A DNA stretch of 64,000 bases, from the NCBI RefSeq assembly GCF_027579695.1, contig NC_083582.1, positions 3,517,378 through 3,581,377 on the forward strand, read 5' to 3'. Of the stretch, positions 20,510 through 31,250 are shown in pieces (the first letter of the stretch is position 1; every line of letters begins with the position of its first letter). The notes below the pieces were generated by a model, which was not told where the DNA came from, ran no database searches, and worked only from the letters and a program-made list of their open reading frames with translations. The translations under genes and the position numbers were made by a program. The DNA comes from Neoarius graeffei. Taxonomy: Eukaryota > Chordata > Actinopteri > Siluriformes > Ariidae.

Positions 20510-21992
20510 ATTTCCACCATATTGATTTTTTTCAAAAACAAGATTTTTCACTTCTTCTACAACTTGCTTCCGATCATCACCACATTTAGCATGCAGCATT
20601 GTGAGACCGCCCAAAAAAAGGCTGTTTCTCTGATTTTTTCATCCTCAGACAAAGTGATGGTGAAGCTGCCAAACAGGAAGTGAGGGCATAGCTCAGCAAA
20701 CTTGTGATGTATTTTGACCAAACTTGGTAGATGAGTGAAGGACCTCATTCAAACAGTATCCAAGATGTTTTATCTCATTTCTAATAATTTCAGTATGAGG
20801 TTAAATAAATGAACCTCTTCCGAATGGTATCCAAGATGTTTTGTCTAAATCCCATCTCAGTGGTGCTATAAATTACAAATTAGTAAAACTGTTCATAATT
20901 TCTGAACCACTAAACCTGCACTCATGGTGTGCCTTAATTCCTGAATCTGTCTCTTGATTCCTTGGAATGTGCTGAGAGATGGATGTGTAAGGAAGCTGTG
21001 ATCTGCTCAGCAGGAAGTTGGTCATGATGAAATTTGAAATTCAATAAAAAGTGAGGGTTTTTTTTTGTTGCTTCACTTGCAAATTTTGCCTAATCATCAC
21101 AAAATTTGGATCATAGCATCGGGTGATTGTAATATCTGTGATGTTTCATCCTGTGGTGGAAATTCACCTGAATAATCCTCAAGCAAATATTTATTTGTTC
21201 AGAGTAAAATCCCAAGCTCGGGTCGTCACCAGAGGACATCTCAGTTAGTACGTCAGTAATGCATACAGAGTTAAACAAAGCATGAGATATGTGACTGATT
21301 AGCATAGGTCCTCCCATAGCTACGTCTAAATATGGTCAGCTTCCTGTATTACACAAGATATTCTTCACTGTCGTGGAATATAATAGTTTGTTTCTCACCT
21401 GCAGCTAAGAAAAGCTCATATTAATTTAACCTCGAGAGCCACAATAACACAGGAGCTTCTTCTTACAGACATGGAGAACTTATTCACTCGCTCTCGTAGC
21501 TCGTTCAGGATAAACAGAGAAGCATGACACAAAAGCAGGATTTGAAGAGATCTTTTTCACAATAGTTAATTCTAAAGAAGTTAATATAAAACTCATGACC
21601 ACAATCCATAACCTGAAAATGACTTTGATGGCCAAGTTGCCAAACAGGAAGTGAGGGCAATACTTAGCAACACTTGTTTCTCGACATTAAACTTGTGTCA
21701 TACTGTACGTTTAGCAACATGAGATAAAGTTACAAAACAATTTTGGCATCATTTGTAACTTGGATTGGAAGAGCGACAGAAACAGTTAGTGAGGCAATGT
21801 CTCAGTTTGACCTTTCACCTTCAAATTTAACAGATCTCATTTAGAGCAAGCGCTGATGGCTTCTGGGTTTCCTCCATTGCCAAGGGGTGGGGACAGAAAA
21901 TGCTTGGCCCCCAGGAATCGGTGCTTGTGGCAATATTTGTGTTCAAAGTTTGTTCTGTAGAGAATAGATGACTGGTCAGTCTCTTATTTAGT
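20510..21992. other. Intergenic with several AACAGGAAGTG-family repeats
   Basis: Related repeats lie at about 20,535-20,760, 20,990-21,130 and 21,625-21,920 (CCAAACAGGAAGTGAGGGC). 21,340-21,600 looks single-copy. No gene was seen. Confidence 0.55.
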
Positions 21993-22102
21993 ACTCTCAC
22001 TTAGCCTAGTAAACTAGACCCACCCGCCTAGCAGCCAAAAATATTTTTGCCTACGAGTAGGTCTAGCCTCGGACCATATCAACACACCCTGGGCATCAAA
22101 TC

Positions 22103-22312
22103 GTGCCCGCCAATCACAACGCAAGGTTTTTGTTAGGATTCTTTGGGCGGGCTTTTGCAGGAGTGACGACAAGGCTGCGTGACGCTGGAGACAGCGCTAG
22201 TGAACAGCGCTCGTTTGACTCCGCTTTGGAATCAGTTTTAGAAGAATTAGACTTGGAGTTTTCGTTGAAACATGAGCAGGAAGAGGCTCTCCGCTCATTC
22301 CATGATCACTGA
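22103..22312 (+). pseudogene. RecQ-helicase-like N-terminal fragment inside the element
   Basis: The frame ends in SALESVLEELDLEFSLKHEQ followed by EEALRSF, resembling the segment just before motif I of RecQ-type helicases (Leu-Lys-x-x-Gln then Ala-Leu). It stops at TGA 22310 before any Walker A motif. There is no ATG at the start of the frame. Captured host sequence or a remnant of a larger helicase-bearing element are both possible. Confidence 0.5.
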
Positions 22313-22373
22313 ATCTTTACCAAAACACTCGACGCTCCAATGGTGTCTCTCTCCACATGCTGTTTGTTTACCC

Positions 22374-23330
22374 CATAGACATATAAACATAGACGCCGCA
22401 TTGAGCTGGTGGCCCGTTGCTGGGATACGTCAGAGTGTCCGCCATATTTGATGTGGCAAATCTTCCCCATAAACCAATGCAAGTAAATGGACTGAACTTC
22501 ATAAAGCCCCTTTCTACAATAATATTTAACTCAATGCCTTTTATTCACCCATTAAGACACACACGTATATATTTGGGAAACAAACAGGCATCAAAACAAC
22601 ACATATAACTTTTAATGTGATGGTTATAAATAGTGTGCGAAATACCCTGTACACTGCAAACTAGCGACAGATCCGCGATAGATAGCTCAGGTAAGCTAAT
22701 CAGTCAGCATACCGTAGCAAGCTACCAAAACCTGAGGCCACAATAACCAACCTACAAGACTGAATATGATAAATGATGGAAATAGTGGAAAAACTGGAAA
22801 TAGTGAATGAAAATAAAAATGTACTGTTTTATTTATTGAGTCACCACACAGACCTGCTCTCGCTGAATAAAGTGAGCTGAATGAGCGCCAAACTGAGTTC
22901 GGCCAGGTTCGAACGTCATACCAAAACAAAATACATCACTGATTCCTTCACATTCAGAAAGGTTAAAAACATTCATCATACGTTCAAAAACGCTCATCAT
23001 AGTGTGGCACTGTATTCTCTAATTCTCACTGCTTATAACTCTACACCCCCCGGTGGAGATGAGCTGGGAAACTGAAGACTGAAGGAACAGTATTGAAAAG
23101 TATTTTTCCAGTCTCACCTGTGAAAAGTAATCCCATGTGATCTCGTTTGGACGGTAAACCTGTTGGTACAGTTAAACGCAGCACATGAATGAGGCATCTT
23201 TATTCTCGGCTACTGTCTAGACGCTATACCAGAGACGGTTGAAGAATCTCCACTTTGCCACATCCAATATGGCGGCGAGGATGACGTATGATTCTACGCA
23301 GAATGCGGCGTCTATGTTTATATGTCTATG
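22374..23330. mobile_element. Nested element with 29-bp perfect TIRs and 8-bp TSD (hAT-like)
   Basis: The ends CATAGACATATAAACATAGA and its complement continue identically over 29 bp (to GCCGCATT). They are flanked by GTTTACCC at 22366-22373 and 23331-23338. No transposase was seen. Its right part (23,085-23,320) is related to the tandem block at 57,460-57,830. Confidence 0.88.
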
Positions 23331-23513
23331 GTTTACCCTCCCCCACTGCTTTCTGTCACTCTGACTACGTCACAGTCACTGTTGCGCTGATTGGTCAGAG
23401 TGTTGGCCTATACGCACAGAGACAGTTTGAAAGACAACGGGTTGTTCCTACCCACACCCTTCGGAAATGTCTACGACCGAGACCAGACTAAATATTGCCA
23501 GGCTAACTCTCAC

Positions 23514-24057
23514 TGTCATTCTCCTCTGAAAACTCCTCCAAATCATTAGTTTCACACTCATCTAGAACTCCTTTCAATCCATGATCGCACCCCAGTCCAC
23601 CAAACGCCAGTTGCACTGAATCTGGCGGCTCTTCCGCATTCCCAGAAGCACTCATCGCACCCCCTCTCCTCTCAATCCTTCTCCCCCTGGCAAAGTCTTC
23701 TTCTTCTTCTTCTTCTTCAGTCAGGTTTATGTGGCGGTTGGCAAACGCAGTGCATTACCGCCATCTACAGGACTGGGGTGTGTACACTTGAATTAATTAC
23801 TTGCACTATTCATAATGTGCTATGAAAGAGGGCAAAGTCTTCTTCTGAGAACGGCCTTTTTATGCAGAGCAGAACAACCAGGAAGTGAATGCCGGCAGGA
23901 TGGAAGTCCTGTCCCGGATCCGGATTAGCGCTGAACTAGGAGATAATAAATCTCCGGAGTGGAAGTCCGGGGCAGAGCATGACATTTTGTTTGCTTGTTT
24001 TTTGCATCTGCATTTCGTCTGCATTTATTGCCTGCTCGTCTTTAAGTTTATGTTCTC
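23514..24057. other. Intergenic with CTT microsatellite and a short minus-strand ORF
   Basis: On the minus strand an ATG at 23,653-23,655 opens an acidic frame (MSASGNAEEPP, then DECETNDLEEFSEENDSE) that runs into the target duplication of the element at 22,001; it could be a first exon of an unknown transposon protein. A CTT tract lies at 23,697-23,718. 23,720-23,790 (GTGGCGGTTGGCAAACGC) is a dispersed repeat. Confidence 0.45.
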
Positions 24058-24345
24058 TTGAATGAGATAATGAAACGAAGTTCCGTTGGTGGAAATGGCG
24101 AAAGCCAAACTATGAAGAAAAAATATTACTGTACATGGCAGAGGGAATGGTTCCTTTCAGGTCGGTTCGCTAGGCTTCATGGGGTTGAGGGACCAGAGGG
24201 TGACCGGTCTCGTGTAGATTGCACATACTGCAATCTATCGGTTTCTGTGAAACACGGGGGAATCAACGACCTCAAGAAACATGTCGCCTCAGAAAATCAC
24301 CAAGATAAAGTTCGGCTCGCCTGTCGCGATGGTCGCCAGGGATGA
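24058..24345 (+). pseudogene. BED-type zinc-finger fragment (hAT-like transposase N-terminus)
   Basis: A 95-residue frame reads WQREWFLSGRFARL, then a finger DCTYCNLSVSVKHGG with INDLKKHVASENH: Cys-x2-Cys, about 18 residues, His, five residues, His. This is the usual BED-like layout of hAT transposases. It ends soon after at TGA, with no catalytic domain. The alternative is a host ZBED-like exon, but no splice donor or further exon was seen. Confidence 0.6.
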
Positions 24346-24385
24346 ATGGCGGACGATTTTGGACGGCAGCAAGACGACCCTATAT

Positions 24386-25833
24386 CTACAGTGGTGCTTG
24401 AAAGTTTGTGAACCCTTTAGAATTTTCTATATTTCTGCATAAATATGACCTAAAACATCATCAGATTTTCACACAAGTCCTAAAAGTAGATAAAGAGAAC
24501 CCAGTTAAACAAATGAGACAAAACTATTATACTTGGTCATTTATTTATTGAGGAAAATGATCCAATAGTACATATCTGTGAGTGGCAAAAGTATGTGAAC
24601 CTTTGCTTTCAGTATCTGGTGTGACCCCCTTGTGCAGCAATAACTGCAACTAAACGTTTGCGGTAACTGTTGATCAGTCCTGCACACCGGCTTGGAGGAA
24701 TTTTAGCCCGTTCCTCCGTACAGAACAGCTTCAACTCTGGGATGTTGGTGGGTTTCCTCACATGAACTGCTCGCTTCAGGTCCTTCCACAACATTTCCAT
24801 TGGATTAAGGTCAGGACTTTGACTTGGCCATTCCAAAACATTCACTTTATTCTTCTTTAACCATTCTTTGGTAGAACGACTTGTGTGCTTAGGGTCGTTG
24901 TCTTGCTGCATGACCCACCTTCTCTTGACATTAGGTTCATGGACAGATGTCCTGACATTTTCCTTTAGAATTTGCTGGTATAATTCAGAATTCGTTGGTC
25001 CATCAATGATGGCAAGCCGTCCTGGCCCAGATGCAGCAAAACAGGCCCAAACCATGATACTACCACCACCATGTTTCACAGATGGGATAAGGTTCTTATG
25101 CTGGAATGCAGTGTTTTCCTTTCTCCAAACATAACACTTCTCATTTAAACCAAAAAGTTCTATTTTGGTCTCATCCATCTACAAAACATTTTTCCAGTAG
25201 CCTTCTGGCTTGTCCACATGATCTTCAGCAAACTGCAGACGAGCAGCAATGTTCTTTTTGGAGAGCAGTGGCTTTCTCCTTGCGACCCTGCCATGCACAC
25301 CATTGTTGTTCAGTGTTCTCCTGATGGTGGACTCATGAACATGAATATTAGCCAATGTGAGAGAGGCCTTCAGTTGCTTAGAAGTTACCCTGGGGTCCTT
25401 TGTGACCTCGCTGACTATTACACGCCTTGCTCTTGGAGTGATCTTAGTTGATCGACCACCCCTGGGGAGGGTAACAATGGTCTTGAATTTCCTCCATTTG
25501 TACACAATCTGTCTGACTGTGGATTGGTGGAGTCCAAACTCTTTAGAGATGGTTTTGTAACCTTTTCCAGCCTGATGAGCATCAACAACGCTTTTTCTGA
25601 GGTCCTCAGAAATCTCCTTTGTTTGTGCCATGATACACTTCCACAAACGTGTTGTGAAGCTCAGACTTTGATAGATCCCTGTTCTTTAAATAAAACAGGG
25701 TGCCCACTCACACCTGATTGTCATCCCATTGATTGAAAACACCTGACTCTAATTTCACCTTCAAATTAACTGCTAATCCTAGAGGTTCACATACTTTTGC
25801 CACTCACAGTTATGTAATATTGGATCATTTTCC
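24386..25833 (-). mobile_element. Tc1-like transposon, right TIR cut off at the duplication junction
   Basis: The left inverted repeat (CAGTGGTGCTTGAAAGTTTG) is complete, including TGTGAGTGGCAAAAGTATGTG. At the right only the inner part remains (CACATACTTTTGCCACTCAC to GGATCATTTTCC). The sequence then changes at about 25,830 to that of the inverted-duplication arm. The expected outer right repeat is missing. Confidence 0.88.
24609..25634 (-). pseudogene. Tc1 transposase with one internal stop
   Basis: The minus-strand frame starts at the ATG of MAQTKEISEDLRKSVVDAHQ (25,632 region) with helix-turn-helix segments GYKTISKEFGLHQSTVRQIV and KITPRARR. It reaches GYWKNVL then TAG at 25,179-25,181, and continues in the same frame with MDETKIELFG to GGHTRY. 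The stop sits where Trp is expected (TGG to TAG). The catalytic Asp residues (MDETK, QQDNDPKH) and Glu (LNPMEMLW, 34 residues on) are intact. Apart from this stop the coding region of about 340 residues looks complete. The element cannot move itself because of the stop and the missing right end. Confidence 0.88.
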
Positions 25834-26910
25834 AAAGCACCAATACCATGACAGGCATAGTATGGTCACCATAAGGATGTTGCGTAATGCCCTTCAAGGT
25901 TGCATTGTATTACAAGGTTGGCATGATGCTTTTTCTTTTAGGCACCAAACTAGTGGCCACATCCTTGTCCTGAGACTTGTTCAAAGCAAGTAACAAGTTT
26001 TATTGTGACATAAATTTTTGGACTCAGAAACAAAAACAGACTCAAAGCACATTGAGTTCCATCCGCTTGCAATGTTTTAGTAATTAGGATGACACACTGT
26101 GTTGTATAGGAGGACCTGCAAAAAAGTAGAGAGTCACCACCACTGGATCAGTGGAAGGGTCAGTCCTGATTGTACGAGCCCCAGCAAGCAAGTCTACTGA
26201 ACAAGAAAACTGAGCAAGGCACCCACAACAACTTGGTACTTTTTCATCTCTCAGCAACATGACATTTGAGGACATCCCTATTGGTCAAGGCTACAAACCT
26301 TGTTTTTTTTTTACCAGCCTGTGTCAAATTACCACAAAGATGTGCCTCATAGCTCCACGGTACCTGGTTCGCCCCTCCCAAAAACATGCTGCAAGATGGA
26401 TTGATGACTGTAAATTTCCCCCAGGCATGAAAGCATGTGTGCATGGTGTCCTGAAATGGACTGGTGTCATGCCCAGTGTTCCTGGGACAGGCTTGGGTGT
26501 CATGTAAAACATGCAGTGATATTACCAGTGTCGGTATGTATAACATTACTAATTATCCTCATAATTTAATTGGCAATGCTGTGAACGCACTGCTTCTTTG
26601 GCATAACTGAGTATCCCAAGTTCCTCGACCCCTCTTTCCCTTCAAAGCATCTGTGTTTATTACCTTGGAGTGTGTCAGCCTATATTATGGGCTTGAAAGT
26701 ACAATGTTCATCAGGGGGATGTTTTGGTGTCCTTCAGACAGCTGTCCAAGTCTGACTTGCCACCTTGAATGCATTTCATGTCCCATTCTCAACGATTGCT
26801 CTGAACAATTTGTGACCTAAATGGCACCATAGTCCGTAATCGAGTATAAAGGCCAGGCAGGAGGTGAGAGATGAGATGGTATGAGCCACTTTGAATTATT
26901 TTACAGAAGT
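25834..26910. other. Outer left arm, no gene recognised
   Basis: Paired with about 61,000-62,058. Open frames (for example 26,244-26,546 on the minus strand) recur in the other arm with substitutions but show no recognised domain; they look repeat-derived. Confidence 0.55.
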
Positions 26911-26924
26911 AAGATATATTTCTG

Positions 26925-27300
26925 GGCGGCACGGTGGTGTAGTGGTTAGCGCTGTCGCCTCACAGCAAGAAGGTCCTGGGTTCGAGCCCCGTGGCCGGCG
27001 AGGGCCTTTCTGTGTGGAGTTTGCATGTTCTCCCCGTGTCCGCGTGGGTTTCCTCCGGGTGCTCCGGTTTCCCCCACAGTCCAAAGACATGCAGGTTAGG
27101 TTAACTGGTGACTCTAAATTGAGCGTAGGTGTGAATGTGAGTGTGAATGGTTGTCTGTGTCTATGTGTCAGCCCTGTGATGACCTGGCGACTTGTCCAGG
27201 GTGTACCCCGCCTTTCGCCCGTAGTCAGCTGGGATAGGATCCAGCTTGCCTGCAACCCTGTAGAAGGATAAAGTGGCTAGAGATAATGAGATGAGATGAG
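26925..27300 (+). mobile_element. tRNA-derived SINE (ATGAG-tail), left arm only
   Basis: Full-length copy with 14-bp target duplication AAGATATATTTCTG at 26911-26924 and 27301-27314. The right arm has the empty site at about 60,972-60,990 (CAGAAATATATCTTACTTCT). Confidence 0.95.
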
Positions 27301-27314
27301 AAGATATATTTCTG

Positions 27315-27580
27315 CAAAACACTTATAGGGATTTGTAATAGACTTCAATTGCACAGGTTACAAGGGTTTTCAGCAGAGTTTAAGTAGGAAAAGATAACAC
27401 AGCCTTACCTGCCTTTAGTGAACTACTGTATTTACCAGTATTTTATGCAGTGAAACAAAAATAGAAATAAGAAAAACAAGAAATGCTAAATGTCTAAAAG
27501 GAAAGTATAAATCATGTAGTGTGTCTTCTACATACATGCTTTAGCATTACTTGGAACAAGCATGTAGATCATGATGTTTT
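27315..27580. other. Left arm, unique-looking AT-rich DNA
   Basis: Paired with about 60,708-60,970. No gene was seen. Confidence 0.55.
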
Positions 27581-27581
27581 G

Positions 27582-27867
27582 ACAGCGTTGAAGTGGTTAG
27601 CACTGTCACCTCACAGCAAGAAGGTTTCAGGTTCAGGCCCTGCAGCTGATCTTTCTGTGTGGAGTTTGCAAGCTGTGTGTGGAATAAGTCAACTGGCTAC
27701 TCTAAATTACCCATGAGTGTGAATGGTTGGTTGTCTCTGTGTTAGCCCTGTCATAGATTGGTGCCCTGCTCAGGGTGCCCCACCTCTTACCTGAAGTTAG
27801 CTGGGATTGGCTCCAGCTTGCCCACAACCCTGCACAGGATAAGCGGTTATGGATAATGGATGGATAT
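27582..27867 (+). mobile_element. Older degenerate SINE (GGAT-tail subfamily), copy 1
   Basis: GTGGTTAGCACTGTCACCTC, a diverged body (GGATTGGCTCCAGCTTGCCC) and the tail GGATAATGGATGGAT. The same copy exists in the right arm at about 60,421-60,707, so it predates the duplication. Confidence 0.8.
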
Positions 27868-27907
27868 TCACAATGAATATAAGGTTTGGTTTTGTTCTGT
27901 TTAATGC

Positions 27908-28220
27908 TGGGCAGCACGGTGGTGCAGTGGTCACCAAGAAGGTTCTGGGTTTGAACCATGCAGCCAGCTGGAGCCTTTCTATGTGGAGTTTGCATATTCT
28001 CCCTGTGACTGCGTGGGTTTCCTCCAGGTGCTCTGGTTCCCTCCTACAGTCCAAAGACATGCAGATGAAGTCGACTGAGTGTGAATGGTTGTTAGTGTCT
28101 GTGTAAGCCATGTGATAGATTGGTGACCTGCCCAGACTGTACCCCACCTCTCACCCGAAGTCAGCCATGTCCAGCTTCCCTGTGACCCTGAAGAATTCAT
28201 ATGATGGATGGATGGATGTT
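27908..28220 (+). mobile_element. Older degenerate SINE (GGAT-tail subfamily), copy 2
   Basis: GGGCAGCACGGTGGTGCAGT at the head, TCCAAAGACATGCAGATGAA in the body, and the tail GATGGATGGATGGATG. It is shared with the right arm, where it is split by the element at 59,231-60,210. Confidence 0.82.
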
Positions 28221-28698
28221 TAGTGCCTTTTGAGAATCCTATTCGTAGGCTGAAGGTGAGAATGTGCTAATTTGTTGATCATTAACAAAAATACTGTAAA
28301 GAAAATCTATAATGCAACTGTGGTCTTGTTTCAGAAGCAATCAGTATTGCATATTTTTGTAAACACCTCCAATGACTTCGCCCATCTTTTACTCATCAAA
28401 AAAACAGTTTTTACTGTTGCTAATTATATTCAGTCCAGTCAATTAACCTGCTTTTCTTATAAGGTCATAGTCATTTCTAACTCAAGAAAAAAAAGTGATT
28501 TACTTTTTTCACAGCAATTCTTTTAATTTTTTCCCCTTCGTATGCTTCCCCATTCGTAGCAATCCAATTAACAATTGCACTTGGAGCATTGGAAGAAGAC
28601 ACTCTTAAGCTTATCATTCAGCATATAGTGTCGTGGCTGATGGGATTACATCCGAGCACTGTATTTAAACTCAGACAAAACCATCCAGAAAGAAGTGA
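28221..28698. other. Left arm; includes direct-repeat block A
   Basis: Paired with about 58,609-59,087. The block 28,575-28,698 (CACTTGGAGCATTGGAAGAA to CCAGAAAGAAGT) is repeated at 31,127-31,250. No gene was recognised. Confidence 0.6.
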
Positions 28699-28969
28699 TT
28701 GCAAATTACAACACGGTACATCCAAATTACCTTGTTAAAATATGCGAAGTATATTGGAATGCAATATGCTGCACTTGCCTCTCTGATCAGTGGAGGGAGC
28801 TGTTGTCATTTCATAAAACACTGTCGAAGGAAACAGCTTGGGGGGAAACCAGAGTCTCGAATCATAAACATTACGTTATGATATATTCGTATAGATTAGG
28901 AATAGTGGATGCAACCCAGCTCTTCAAATTCCATTTAGCATTTGACTTAAGTAATATAGATGTCTTCTG

Positions 28970-29003
<34 letters not shown>

Positions 29004-31126
29004 CACACTTGGCCATTTTTGAGGTGGTTCTCATGGGTGAAAACTGGTAGACACATCAGTCCTGGCCATCACTACTCAGGGATCGAGGTGTGGCCCTGGG
29101 CATGTCGGGGGCACTCCAAAGTGCCTCAACATGTCATTGAGACTTTTGCTTGGTATATAGTTTCACCTATCCGTGTCAAATTTGATACGTGTGTAGGGTG
29201 CTCCAAGATGAACAAAACTGTGGTGTACATTGTATTAGCCATACTCAACAGGAAGTGAATTATTTTTGATTTTGTGCATTTTGACACACATTACATTTTG
29301 ATGTTCTCCTCCTAGGCAGTTTGTTGGAATCATGCCACATTTGGTATACATGATGCCAAGATGCTGCTGATTTTGAATTGCAAAGGGATTTGCGATATCT
29401 TGAAAGATGTTGAAAAGGTGAAACAATAAATTAAGCCATGCAAACAGGAAATGTGTGCCTAAAAACTCATCACTAGTGATGCTCATAACAGATACCCACC
29501 CAGACTTTTGTCGCACATCTCAGATGCATGTGCATTGTATGATGACCACATGTGACGGGTCGCGGAACCAGAGGTGCTCGGGCCCTTCATCGCCGCTTGC
29601 AGCTATATTGGTATTTGTGGCACAAATAGCTAGAGAGACGGAGTAACCCTTTACATAAGAACAGTATTCATAGGGCTACATAACACTAACATAAGCCTGT
29701 TAACTGACATAAAATGGTGGTGTCGTGGTTAGCACTGTCGCCTCACAGCAAGAAGGTTCTGGGTTCGAGCCCAGTGACTGACAGGAGCCTTTCTGTGTGG
29801 AGTTTGCATGTTCTCCCCGTGTCCGCGTGGGTTTCCTCCGGGTGCTCCGGTTTCCCCCACAGTCCAAAGACATGCAGGTTAGGTTAACTGGTGACTCTAA
29901 ATTGAGCGTAGGTGTGAATGTGAGTGTGAATGGTTGTGTGTCTCTGTGTGTTGCCCTGTGATGACCTGGTGACTTGTCCAGGGTGTACCCCGCCTCTTGC
30001 CCAGAGTCAGCTGGGATAGGATCCAGCTTGCCTGCAACCCTGTACAGGATAAGCGGTTACAGATGATGGATGGATTCAGAAAAAGGCTTAAAATCAGCTA
30101 TCATAAAAACGGATTGTCAATTCTGATACTGAAGTGACATACTGTATTTTTTTCTTTTCTCCATAAAATTCTGTTATAACACTTTACAGGATAGTGGTCA
30201 TGTGGCTAATGTACATACTGTCTAAAACCTACATAATCCCATCCTTACCACTAACATAACTTTAAAAAAATTTATATATATATATGCCTATAAAAAAATA
30301 TAAATGCCTATTCCAACAGGCATCAGCTGTCATGATGACATGATCTGAAGTTGACATAATAACACCTGAATTAAATGGCAAATTCATTTTGACTTGACAC
30401 TTTCCATACTGATTTACTTTAGAGCTGACTTTGGCGCTCACTTTTGCTATATTAGATTCGTGTAATGGTGATAAGACAGCACATCAAACTTCAAAATCCA
30501 CCCAATTTATGGTCAAAGAAAATATGCATAACTGTCATAAGTGTCATAAATCTTACAGCACTATAATTCATAGCCAGACAAAATATGCAAAATGGTGCTT
30601 ATAATATATATCTTTGTCATTTGGTAATGATGCCCTGTAAGCATTTTGTAAGCATAAAATATACGGTATATCTACTCATTATAATAACATGTAGCATACT
30701 GCAAAGCCTGTCTAATTATTAAGGATTTGTGAACAATTATAAAGAGCAATATCGGTCATCACGATAATAAACACATCGGTTTATTACTGAAGTATTAAGT
30801 TTCTTAAATCTGACACTTGTTGGAATGAGCCTTTATTAATGTTTATGGAGATTTAAGTCATGAAGGGTTTATGTAGGTGCCATGTAAAACTATTAACACC
30901 ACCCTGAAGTCAAGTTTCATGAGTTAACATAAAACAGATAACATGGTAATTCGGTTTACACTTTATTTGAATTATGAACATTGGGCCTTCATGATACATC
31001 CATAAACACAGCATAAATCTTATATTGTGAAGGATTTATGTCAAATTTGTGAACTGATGTGAAAGGTATAATGTAGTACACCTTTGTTATTAGATGAAGT
31101 CTTGGACTTTGTTTTTTCCAAGTCCA
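28699..31126. other. Left-arm-specific segment of 2.4 kb between two copies of block A
   Basis: It is absent from the right arm, where block A is followed directly by the Penelope-like 3' end and an inserted element. Contents: an ATT tract at 28,972-29,001, a dispersed AACAGGAAGTG-type repeat at about 29,225-29,620, a SINE at 29,714-30,075, AT-rich DNA at 30,100-31,040, and at 31,050-31,117 a copy of the block also found at 32,812-32,882. No gene was seen. Confidence 0.7.
29714..30075 (+). mobile_element. tRNA-derived SINE, GGAT-tail subfamily, well preserved
   Basis: Head GGTGGTGTCGTGGTTAGCAC, B box GGGTTCGAGCCC, body as in the other copies, tail GATGATGGATGGATT. A target duplication was not resolved. 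Confidence 0.88.
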
Positions 31127-31250
31127 ATGCACTTGGAGCATTGGAAGAAGACACGGTTAAGCTTATCATTCAGCATATAGTGTCGTGGCTGATGGGATTA
31201 CATCCGAGCACTGTATTTAAACTCAGACAAAACCATCCAGAAAGAAGTCT

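Larger units (their letters stand above)
22001..23505 (+). mobile_element. hAT-like element (8-bp TSD) interrupted by a second element
   Basis: Imperfect inverted ends TTAGCCTAGTAAACTAGACC and CAGACTAAATATTGCCAGGC are flanked by ACTCTCAC at 21993-22000 and 23506-23513. An 8-bp duplication fits hAT and a few other superfamilies. Without the nested element it is about 540 bp. It carries a RecQ-like coding fragment. Confidence 0.72.

Noticed and set aside
26244-27716. Paired short frames in both arms as conserved genes
   Set aside because: Conservation follows from the duplication itself; no domain, and the copies differ by frame-changing differences.
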